DNA of 64,000 bases from Pseudomonadales bacterium (lineage in GTDB: Bacteria > Pseudomonadota > Gammaproteobacteria > Pseudomonadales > Azotimanducaceae): NCBI GenBank assembly GCA_028281885.1, contig JANQJA010000003.1:79534-143533 (forward strand), given 5' to 3'. Under the pieces are notes generated by a model that saw nothing but the letters and a program-made list of their open reading frames with translations, had not been told where the DNA came from and searched no databases. Of this stretch, positions 35,040 to 44,412 are shown one piece after another. The position numbers were made by a program, and so were the translations under genes. Position 1 is the first letter of the stretch; each line of letters opens with the position of its first letter.

Positions 35040-35474
35040 GTGCGGCTGACCCAATATACGGACTATTCGTTCCGGGTCCTCATCCATCTTGCGCTTTCGA
35101 GCAGTGTCGTAACCATCCGGGAAATCTCTGAGGCTTACGGAGTTTCCAGGAACCATCTGATGAAGGTGGTGCAGCAACTCTCACGTGCGGGCTATGTTGA
35201 GTCATTGCGTGGGCAGGGCGGTGGCTTGCGGCTGAAGAAGTCGCCAGACGACATCACGATTGGTGACGTCGTGCGCGACATGGAACCAGATATTGCACTG
35301 GTCGAATGCCAGAAGGACGAGAAGTTATGCGTTATTTCCCCTGCTTGCAGACTAAAGGGACTGATGGAGAAGTCCAAGGGTGCTTTTTTCGACGAACTCG
35401 ACAAGAGCACACTCCGGGATCTTCTGCCGCGTTCAGCCAGGGAGGGTCTGGTTACGCTCCTGTCAATCGAATAG
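35040..35474 (+). CDS. nsrR: Rrf2-family nitric-oxide-sensing repressor NsrR
   Basis: NsrR is a DNA-binding [Fe-S] protein that releases NO-defence genes when NO damages its cluster. The 144-aa protein has the Rrf2 winged helix (YTDYSFRVLIHLALSSSVVT and GVSRNHLMKVVQQLSRAGYV), the wing RGQGGGLRLKKSPDDI and three cluster cysteines in VECQKDEKLCVISPAC, spaced C-x6-C-x5-C. The GTG start at 35040 follows GAGGAG. It is divergent from the globin and precedes a porin gene; sites like its own operator lie at nirS. The last three residues may be an extension caused by a lost earlier stop (see the porin). Confidence 0.93.
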   Translation: MRLTQYTDYSFRVLIHLALSSSVVTIREISEAYGVSRNHLMKVVQQLSRAGYVESLRGQGGGLRLKKSPDDITIGDVVRDMEPDIALVECQKDEKLCVISPACRLKGLMEKSKGAFFDELDKSTLRDLLPRSAREGLVTLLSIE

Positions 35475-36667
35475 CTCCACTTGCCGTCGCCGCGCTGCTG
35501 CTCGGCGTTTCAGGACCTGCGTTCGGCGGTGAAGAAGCGGGCACGCTGGCCGAAGCCTTCGGCAGCGGCAAGGCAAACATTCAGTTTCGCTATCGTGCGG
35601 AGCATGTTGATCAGGATGGTCTTGCGGACACGGCGTTTGCCTCGACGCTGAAGACCCGCGTTAATTTTCGTACCCGCGTTTACAACGGTATGTCGGTGTT
35701 TCTGGAGGCGGATAACGTCACCTATGTTGGTGACGATCCGTTCAATAACACAAGAAACGGAAAAACCTCGCGGCCCGTGATTGCCGACCCGTCCGGGACA
35801 GGAATCAATCAGGCATACGTTCGATTCAATACAGGCAACGTGACGACAACCGCGGGTCGGCAGCGCATCAATCGCGGCACCCAGCGTTTTATCGGCGGTG
35901 TTGGCTGGCGGCAGAATGAACAGACTTACGATGCGTTGGATGTTTCGTTCGCCACCTCTGATCTGACCGCCTCGTATGCATTCGTCAACCGTGTTGATCG
36001 ACTCTTCGGACCGAAGGACGGAGCCGCTGCGGCAACATTTGATTCGAACTCGCATCTGCTCGACGTCAAGTTCTCTCCGGAACACATCGGCACGATTACT
36101 GGCTACGGATATTGGCTCGACTTTGACAATGCGGCCGCGTTATCGACGCGCACTTTCGGCGCCCGTTACGATCGATCGTTCGATGTGGGCGCCTATTCAG
36201 TTCCGTTGGCAATAGAGTATGCGCATCAGACGGAACATGGGGACAATCCCCGCGACTACTCGGCGTCCTATCGATTGGTCCAGATCAGCATAAAGCGGGG
36301 TGACTCTGCCGTCTCGCTTGGAAATGAAGTGCTTGAAGGAACGCCTTCTGGCGTCTTTGTCACGCCTCTTGCCACGTTGCACAAGTTTCAGGGCTGGGCG
36401 GACAAGTTTCTCGGCACGCCCGCAGGCGGCATCGTGGACACTTTTGTGACCGGGAGTACGAAGGTCTCTGGGTTCAAGCTCAATGCTGCTTACCACGACT
36501 TCGAAGCGGATCTGGGCAACGCCGACTATGGACGAGAGATCGACATTTCCGTATCTCGTGCACTCAATCAGAACGTCAGTCTCCTGTTCAAGCTTGCCCG
36601 ATACGATGCTGAGGACCTGGCAACCGACACCACCAAGGCCTGGCTGATGGCGACTATTACATTCTAG
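35462..36667 (+). CDS. Outer-membrane porin-like beta-barrel protein, start codon apparently lost
   Basis: About 400 residues of alternating beta-barrel sequence follow a signal peptide core (PLAVAALLLGVSGPAFGGEE) and end in WLMATITF, a normal terminal strand. SLV-free family naming is not safe; it resembles alginate-export or phosphate-type porins (INQAYVRFNTGNVTTTAGRQ, RINRGTQRFIGG). No ATG, GTG or TTG stands before the signal peptide; the best position, 35462, reads GTC and continues as NRIAPLAV. The only in-frame ATGs, at 35306 and 35327, are deep inside nsrR. The gene follows nsrR so closely that it is probably co-transcribed. Substrate unknown. Confidence 0.72.
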   Translation, partial: VNRIAPLAVAALLLGVSGPAFGGEEAGTLAEAFGSGKANIQFRYRAEHVDQDGLADTAFASTLKTRVNFRTRVYNGMSVFLEADNVTYVGDDPFNNTRNGKTSRPVIADPSGTGINQAYVRFNTGNVTTTAGRQRINRGTQRFIGGVGWRQNEQTYDALDVSFATSDLTASYAFVNRVDRLFGPKDGAAAATFDSNSHLLDVKFSPEHIGTITGYGYWLDFDNAAALSTRTFGARYDRSFDVGAYSVPLAIEYAHQTEHGDNPRDYSASYRLVQISIKRGDSAVSLGNEVLEGTPSGVFVTPLATLHKFQGWADKFLGTPAGGIVDTFVTGSTKVSGFKLNAAYHDFEADLGNADYGREIDISVSRALNQNVSLLFKLARYDAEDLATDTTKAWLMATITF

Positions 36668-36685
36668 AAAAAAGGGGCGTCGCCC

Positions 36686-38884
36686 ATGCTGAGTTTCAAG
36701 ACCATGGTTGTTGGCGGCCTGCTGATCTTGCTGATTCCCGGTAAGGCCCTCGCGGAAGATACCCGGGCGTCACATGAAGACATCGAAGAAATCGTCGTTG
36801 TGGCGAGCAAGATCGGCAGACCGCTACACCGGGTAGCGAGTCAGGTCACCCAGCTGCACCGGGATGAGCTGCTCTATCAACAATTACAGAGTCTCAGCGA
36901 GGTTGCCCGCTATCAAGCCGCCCTCGACGCCGAGTTCGCCGGTGATCGATTCGGTAACAACGGTATTGCCATACGCAGCATCGGCGGCAATCGAGTCGCC
37001 ATGGAACTCGATGGTGTTCCGCAGCCACAACACTTTGCGGTAGGTGACTTCGCCAACGCATCCAGGATTTTTGTCGATCCCGCGACCATCGAACGCATTG
37101 AGATTCTAAGAGGGCCGGCATCCGCTCTATATGGTTCGGATGCCATTGGCGGCGTCGTTGCCGTGACCTCCACCGACCCCGTCGATCTTGTCGGCCCCGG
37201 TCGCAGTTCCTATTTCGGCGGCGGCGGCTCGTACCGCGGCATGGACAAGAGCCGTATCGGGTACCTTACGCTCGCTCGCGCCGGCGGACCCCATGGGCTC
37301 AGCTTCACGGGCAGTCGCTCGACCGGACGAGAGATCGACAACGATCTGCCTGAGGAGGTGCGTCCTGATCGTGTCGATTACGCCGATACAGGTGCCTTTG
37401 CAAAGTGGACCTACAGCCCGAGTGGTGACTTCAAGCTGACAACTATCGCGGATCATCGAGAGCGGACGTCAACGAGTGATCTTCGCGCCATACTGGGTTA
37501 CGGCAGGCAGTATAGGAGGACTGTCGAGCTGTATGGTAACGATCGGCAGGACCGCCAGCGGCTCAGCGTTGCCGGGGTGCATACTTCACCGGGTGGATTC
37601 GATCTGGTCAGTTTCCAGGCGTATTACCAGCGAAGCGAAACGCGGCAACAAACGTCGGATTATCGAGCGACGGATTCGCTGGTTGACCGACTGATCACCC
37701 GAGAGTTTTCGTTTGCGCAATCGCAACGAGGCGTGGAGGCCAAGTTTCGAAAAGATGGCGAGACGGGTCGCTTTGAACACATACTGGTTGGTGGTATCGA
37801 GTGGGAACACCGCCGCCTGACAGAGGCACGGGATGGTCTCGATACCAATCTGACGACGGGGGCCACATCCAAGATTCTGCCGCCCGGTGAGCGACTGCCA
37901 CAGCGTGATTTGCCCGTTTCGCGTGTGGAGGCAATTGGCGTTTATCTTCAGGATGAAATCAATCTCGATAACTGGACGGTGATTCCGGCGTTTCGCTGGG
38001 ACCGTTTCGCGCTCGACGCATCAACCGATGCGCTACTGCCCGACGCGACGCGGCTGGGGGACCTGGATGTTGAACAGGTGAGCGCGCGACTGGGCGTGAC
38101 TTACAGAATCAGCGACCGGGTGACCTGGTTCGCACACTACGCCGAGGGTTTCCGCGCGCCGCCGCCCGAGGACGTTAACCTGTACCTGGATTACAAGGGT
38201 TTTGTTTCGGTCCGCGCGCTGCCGAATCCTGATCTCAGGCCCGAGAAATCGCACAACTACGAATCGGGCATCAGGTTCGATGCCCGGAATACGTCCTTCG
38301 ACGTCAGCCTGTACCGTTCCAACTACGATAACTTTATCGAGTCGCGGGTTCCGATCGGTGTGGATCCGAACGATGGTGCTTTGTTATTTCAGTCTCGAAA
38401 CATTCAAAACGCGCGCATCGAGGGAATCGAGGTCGAACTTGAACAGGCATTGCGAGTACTCTCCCCGGCGCTGGACAATGTTTCACTCAATCTCTCTTTT
38501 CACACAGCCCGTGGCGAGAGCCGGGACACTGGCCTGCCGATCAATCTGGTCAGCCCGCCCAAAGGCGTGGTGGGGCTCGACTGGCAGATCGACCCGGCAC
38601 TTTCGTTGCAACTGCTTGCGACACACTACGACAAGCAGGCGCGCGTCGATACGTCGGACAGGGATTTCTTTGTGCCCGAGGCAGCATTCGTTTTCGACCT
38701 TGCGGCCCGGTGGGCGCCGTCGCGTTCGATCGAACTATATGCCGGCATCTACAACCTCGCGGACGAACAATACTGGCGATATGGCGACGTGCGGGCCTTT
38801 ACGCCCGGCGATCCGCGTATTCAATCCCTTGCTCGTCCCGGTCGCTACCTGGCGCTTTCCATACACCTCGGCCGACAGCACTGA
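36686..38884 (+). CDS. TonB-dependent outer-membrane receptor (heme/siderophore receptor type)
   Basis: A 732-aa receptor with a signal peptide (LLILLIPGKALA), TonB-box-like EEIVVVASK, plug domain (IAIRSIGGNRVAMELDGVPQ and IERIEILRGPASALYGSDAI) and a barrel ending in GRYLALSIHLGRQH. The plug and the spacing FRAPPPEDVNLYLDYKG resemble the hemoglobin/heme and transferrin receptor group. It begins 18 bp after the porin and ends just before the nirS promoter, so it is co-oriented with denitrification genes; heme or copper supply for nirS and the oxidase-like complex is a reasonable guess, not shown. Confidence 0.9.
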   Translation: MLSFKTMVVGGLLILLIPGKALAEDTRASHEDIEEIVVVASKIGRPLHRVASQVTQLHRDELLYQQLQSLSEVARYQAALDAEFAGDRFGNNGIAIRSIGGNRVAMELDGVPQPQHFAVGDFANASRIFVDPATIERIEILRGPASALYGSDAIGGVVAVTSTDPVDLVGPGRSSYFGGGGSYRGMDKSRIGYLTLARAGGPHGLSFTGSRSTGREIDNDLPEEVRPDRVDYADTGAFAKWTYSPSGDFKLTTIADHRERTSTSDLRAILGYGRQYRRTVELYGNDRQDRQRLSVAGVHTSPGGFDLVSFQAYYQRSETRQQTSDYRATDSLVDRLITREFSFAQSQRGVEAKFRKDGETGRFEHILVGGIEWEHRRLTEARDGLDTNLTTGATSKILPPGERLPQRDLPVSRVEAIGVYLQDEINLDNWTVIPAFRWDRFALDASTDALLPDATRLGDLDVEQVSARLGVTYRISDRVTWFAHYAEGFRAPPPEDVNLYLDYKGFVSVRALPNPDLRPEKSHNYESGIRFDARNTSFDVSLYRSNYDNFIESRVPIGVDPNDGALLFQSRNIQNARIEGIEVELEQALRVLSPALDNVSLNLSFHTARGESRDTGLPINLVSPPKGVVGLDWQIDPALSLQLLATHYDKQARVDTSDRDFFVPEAAFVFDLAARWAPSRSIELYAGIYNLADEQYWRYGDVRAFTPGDPRIQSLARPGRYLALSIHLGRQH

Positions 38885-38900
38885 ATCTAACCCGCATCCG

Positions 38901-38940
38901 TTGTACCTCTTTAAAGAAGTAGTTAGAATACTTCTTTAAA
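38901..38940 (+). promoter_or_regulatory. nirS promoter with overlapping NsrR-like operator
   Basis: TTGTAC (38901-38906) and TAGAAT (38924-38929) are spaced by 17 bp. Perfect 12-bp arms TTTAAAGAAGTA (38910-38921) and TACTTCTTTAAA (38929-38940) surround a 7-bp spacer, covering spacer and -10. The 23-bp core at 38914-38936, read on the other strand, agrees with the nsrR repeat at 19 of 23 positions, so repression by NsrR without NO is likely. Confidence 0.75.
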
Positions 38941-38955
38941 AGATCGGTCTATTAG

Positions 38956-41007
<2,052 letters not shown>

Positions 41008-41108
41008 CCAGCGATAGATTAGAGGGGCGTTTCATAGTGATCGAAAATTCGAATCAGGCAGATCGCTCAATGGCGCCCCAAATTACTCTTTGCTAAAGGA
41101 GTCCGCAC

Positions 41109-41255
41109 ATGGACGAAAACCGTGATACCCCACCCCTAATGCAACGAGTGCTGGACAATCCGTTCATTCTTCTGTTTCTCGGTGTCGCCGTTCCGGCGGT
41201 GCTGTACCTGATATGGGGAATCATGGAGATTGTCAGCATACCGGCGGGAGGTTAG
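41109..41255 (+). CDS. Small single-helix membrane protein (48 aa) of the oxidase-like cluster
   Basis: ATG at 41109 follows AAAGGAG. The translation starts MDENRDTPPLMQRVLDNP and continues with one hydrophobic helix (FILLFLGVAVPAVLYLIWGI). It ends three bases before the CuA subunit gene. Small one-helix peptides of this kind accompany many heme-copper oxidases (for example CcoQ or bb3-associated subunits), and a structural or assembly role is inferred from position only. No family is recognised. Confidence 0.72.
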   Translation: MDENRDTPPLMQRVLDNPFILLFLGVAVPAVLYLIWGIMEIVSIPAGG

Positions 41256-41258
41256 AAG

Positions 41259-41801
41259 ATGAGTAGTCTTGCGCCTCCAAAAGAAAGAATCTGGTGGAAC
41301 GAGCCTATTGAGATATCGGAGCTGATCTGGATCTCAATTGTCTTTGTCTGGGGCCTGATCATGACGTTCATGATGCCCTTCTGGCACGTCACCGGTGATC
41401 AGAACCTGAGCAATGAAACCTACAAGACGACGCCCGAACGGTTCCTTGAAAAGACGCAGGCCATGGTTGACGAGTACACCGTCCGTACCGAGGGGCCTCG
41501 CAGCTATCCGGTAGTCAGGCCCCCCGCAGGCGGCGACGTTTACATGGTCTCGAGGCTTTGGGACTTCTGGCCGATTATCGAGCTGGAAAAAGGGCAGACC
41601 TACCGCTTTCACTTGAGCTCGTTGGACTGGCAGCATGGTTTCTCGTTGCAGCCGGCCAACATCAACATTCAGGTCGTCCCCAAGTATGAGCATGTCGTCA
41701 GTTTCACGCCGGACAGTGCCGGTGAGTACAGCGTTATCTGTAACGAGTACTGCGGCATTGGGCACCATCTGATGATTGGCAAAATCCTGGTTGTGGAGTA
41801 A
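41259..41801 (+). CDS. Heme-copper oxidase/NO reductase subunit II with CuA site
   Basis: A membrane-anchored 180-aa protein with one helix (LIWISIVFVWGLIMTFMM) and a cupredoxin domain. The CuA ligands are complete: H126 in DWQHGF and C161, C165, H169 and M172 in CNEYCGIGHHLM. CuA accepts electrons from cytochrome c and passes them to the low-spin heme of subunit I. It is short and has one predicted helix, as in B-family type enzymes, rather than two. Translated just before subunit I, and served by Sco proteins in the same cluster. Confidence 0.9.
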   Translation: MSSLAPPKERIWWNEPIEISELIWISIVFVWGLIMTFMMPFWHVTGDQNLSNETYKTTPERFLEKTQAMVDEYTVRTEGPRSYPVVRPPAGGDVYMVSRLWDFWPIIELEKGQTYRFHLSSLDWQHGFSLQPANINIQVVPKYEHVVSFTPDSAGEYSVICNEYCGIGHHLMIGKILVVE

Positions 41802-41806
41802 GAACA

Positions 41807-43498
41807 ATGAACGAACAATTCAGAACCTGCCCCGACACCGGTCTCAAATTCTTCGCCTCCGCAGAGGCGTTAATCAAAGCCAACGCCGTGGTGGCTGTCG
41901 TCTTTTTGCTGGTTGGTGGTATTTGGGGATTGTTTGTCGGGCTTACGCGTTGGCCGGCAGTACATCTGCTCCCGCCGGACTGGTTTTACCTGGCGCTTAC
42001 GGCACACGGCCTCAATGTCCTGATCTTCTGGATCATCTTTTTTGAAATCGCCATCCTGTATTTCTGCTCGTCTGTGCTGCTTGGTTCTCGCCTTGCGGCG
42101 CCAAAGTTCGCCTGGGCCGGATTCGGATTGATGCTGGTGGGCGCAGTCCTTAACAACTACATCGTGTTGACGGGGGAGGCGAGCGTCATGATGACTTCGT
42201 ATGCCCCAATGGAGGCGCATCCGCTTTTTTACCTGAGTCTCATCCTGTTTGCGGTGGGAGCATTGATCGGCTGTTTTGTATTTTTTGGAACGCTGGTGGT
42301 GGCTCGTGCTGAAAGGACTTACGAGGGTTCCGTATCGCTTGTGACCTTTGGCGCGATTACCGCGGCGATCATCGCCGTATTCACCATTGTCAGCGGCGCG
42401 ATCATTCTGATTCCGACATTGCTTTGGAGTCTGGGCTTTATCGGCGAGATCGATGCGCTGGCGTACCGTCTGATCTGGTGGGGTTTTGGTCACTCGTCCC
42501 AGCAGATCAATGTCTCGGCGCATATTGCGGTGTGGTATGCGATTGCGGCGATCGTATTTGGTGCCAAGCCCATGAGCGAGAAGGTCAGTCGCATGGCGTT
42601 TCTCATGTACATCCTGTTTTTGCAGATCGCGAGTGCGCATCACCTGCTTGCTGACCCGGGCGTCAGCTCGGAATTCAAGATGTTCAACACGAGCTATGCG
42701 ATGTATCTCGCAGTCATGGCGAGCATGGTACACGGGCTGACGGTGCCGGGTTCGATCGAGGCCGCACAACGGGCGAAAGGATTGAATAACGGCCTGTTTG
42801 AGTGGCTGCGGCGGGCCCCCTGGGGCAACCCGGTGTTTTCAGGGATGTTTATCTCGCTGGTAGGGTTTGGTTTCCTCGGCGGTATCTCAGGGGTTGTGAT
42901 GGGTGTGGAGCAGATCAATATCCTGATGCACAACACGCTCTATGTGCCAGGACACTTCCATGCAACCGTCGTCATTGGTACAACGCTCGCGTTCATGTCA
43001 TTAACCTATTGGCTGGTTCCGATCCTGTTCCGGCGCGAGATCATTCTGAAGCCGCTTGCTGCATGGCAGCCTTACCTCTTTGGTTTTGGCATGGCGGGTG
43101 TCGCGCTGTTCCTGATGGGTGCCGGGACACTGGGTGTACCCAGGCGTCATTGGGACATTACGTTTTCTATGACTGGTGGTGTTACACATGAGTTTCCCGC
43201 CGCTGCCAATACGTTGTTGGCGTTGAATGGTCTGTCGGTGTTGCTGGCGGTGGTTGGCGGTGCGCTGTTCTGCCTGATCATTGTTGGTTCGCTTTTGTGG
43301 GGCAAGAGACTGGGTGAACAGCAATCGCCGGAGCCCAGGATCGCCGAAGTGCCACCAGACGAAGCGTACCGGGGGATCGGCGTAGGGGTGATCACGGTGC
43401 CGGGTACGTTGACTCTGACCATGGTTTTCTTTATTTCCTTTGCGGTGTACTACTTTATTAACTGGAAGTACCTGGCCGAGACATGGGGAATCAGTTGA
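41807..43498 (+). CDS. Heme-copper subunit I, probable non-canonical nitric oxide reductase
   Basis: A 563-aa protein with about 12-14 helices. Low-spin heme ligands are H67 (TAHGLN) and H385 or H383 (VPGHFHA); the high-spin heme ligand is the other of that pair; CuB ligands are H229 (GFGHSSQQIN) and H278-H279 (SAHHLLADP). In oxygen reductases of A and B type the residue four after the first CuB His is the cross-linked Tyr; here it is Gln233. All other metal ligands are kept. Loss of this Tyr is described for NO reductases of the eNOR/sNOR type within the superfamily. With nirS immediately upstream, NO reduction to nitrous oxide is the best inference; the exact subfamily needs phylogeny. Confidence 0.82.
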   Translation: MNEQFRTCPDTGLKFFASAEALIKANAVVAVVFLLVGGIWGLFVGLTRWPAVHLLPPDWFYLALTAHGLNVLIFWIIFFEIAILYFCSSVLLGSRLAAPKFAWAGFGLMLVGAVLNNYIVLTGEASVMMTSYAPMEAHPLFYLSLILFAVGALIGCFVFFGTLVVARAERTYEGSVSLVTFGAITAAIIAVFTIVSGAIILIPTLLWSLGFIGEIDALAYRLIWWGFGHSSQQINVSAHIAVWYAIAAIVFGAKPMSEKVSRMAFLMYILFLQIASAHHLLADPGVSSEFKMFNTSYAMYLAVMASMVHGLTVPGSIEAAQRAKGLNNGLFEWLRRAPWGNPVFSGMFISLVGFGFLGGISGVVMGVEQINILMHNTLYVPGHFHATVVIGTTLAFMSLTYWLVPILFRREIILKPLAAWQPYLFGFGMAGVALFLMGAGTLGVPRRHWDITFSMTGGVTHEFPAAANTLLALNGLSVLLAVVGGALFCLIIVGSLLWGKRLGEQQSPEPRIAEVPPDEAYRGIGVGVITVPGTLTLTMVFFISFAVYYFINWKYLAETWGIS

Positions 43499-43554
43499 TG
43501 GGGCTGCCAGAGGATTCCTGACCTCTGGCGGCAACTCGGGAAACACACGCTGAT

Positions 43555-44412
43555 ATGCGTGATGCGGTGAAATCCGGTATTGGAGTCTGCCTTGGGCTGG
43601 CTCTGACGTTACTTCCTGCGCTGGTGTTGGCAGAGCACTCTGCTGGCATGGGTTCAATGAAGATGGGCGCCTCTGCTCCGTCGTTCGACCGGAATGAGGC
43701 GCGTGCCGTTTCCGGTGAAGTACTGGGACAGTCGGTTGCCGGGGTTACTTTGACAGACAGGACCGGGCAGCGCGTCTCGCTGTCGATGTTTGAAGGGCGT
43801 CCGCTTGTCATCAGCCTGATCTTCACAAGTTGCTATCACATTTGCCCAACGACAACGCAGCATCTCGACAAGGTTGTGAAAAAGGCAAGAGAAGCACTGG
43901 GTGACGATGCTTTCAGCGTCGTCACGGTTGGATTTGATACCCTCCGCGACACACCGCCAATGATGGATGAGTTTGCGCGGCGCCAGGGAATCGACGATCC
44001 AGACTGGCTGTTCCTGTCGGGCGACAGGAAGAGTATCGATGAGCTGACGGCTTCGCTTGGTTTTTTGTTCGAACCGGCAGGCGGTGGCTTCAATCATCTG
44101 ATTCAGACCAGTGTGATTGATCAGGAAGGCCGGGTTTACCAGCAGGTTTTTGGCATGACCTACGACGCGCCCTACCTGATCGAACCCCTGAAGCGCCTTG
44201 TATTCAAGACCAGTGCTGCAGCCGGGCTCATCAGCAACCTGTCGAACCAGGTAAGGTTGTTCTGCACGGTCTATGATCCGACGACGGACCGATATAAATT
44301 CGACTATTCTCTTTATATCGGAACGTTTATCGGATTCATGTGTGTATTGGTGCTTGGCGTCACACTGGTGCGTGAATGGCGCAGAACGCTCCGCTCCAGA
44401 GGTGGCGTTTGA
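43555..44412 (+). CDS. SCO1/SenC-type copper chaperone with C-terminal membrane anchor
   Basis: Sco proteins deliver copper to or reduce the CuA site. The signal peptide is followed by a Met/His-rich stretch (EHSAGMGSMKMG) that may bind copper, then a thioredoxin-like domain with the Sco motif SCYHICP and the distal His in GFNHLI. A C-terminal helix (YIGTFIGFMCVLVLGVTLV) anchors it, which is less usual than an N-terminal anchor. It lies directly after subunit I, so its client is probably the CuA subunit at 41259. Its stop overlaps the next start as TTGA. Confidence 0.9.
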   Translation: MRDAVKSGIGVCLGLALTLLPALVLAEHSAGMGSMKMGASAPSFDRNEARAVSGEVLGQSVAGVTLTDRTGQRVSLSMFEGRPLVISLIFTSCYHICPTTTQHLDKVVKKAREALGDDAFSVVTVGFDTLRDTPPMMDEFARRQGIDDPDWLFLSGDRKSIDELTASLGFLFEPAGGGFNHLIQTSVIDQEGRVYQQVFGMTYDAPYLIEPLKRLVFKTSAAAGLISNLSNQVRLFCTVYDPTTDRYKFDYSLYIGTFIGFMCVLVLGVTLVREWRRTLRSRGGV

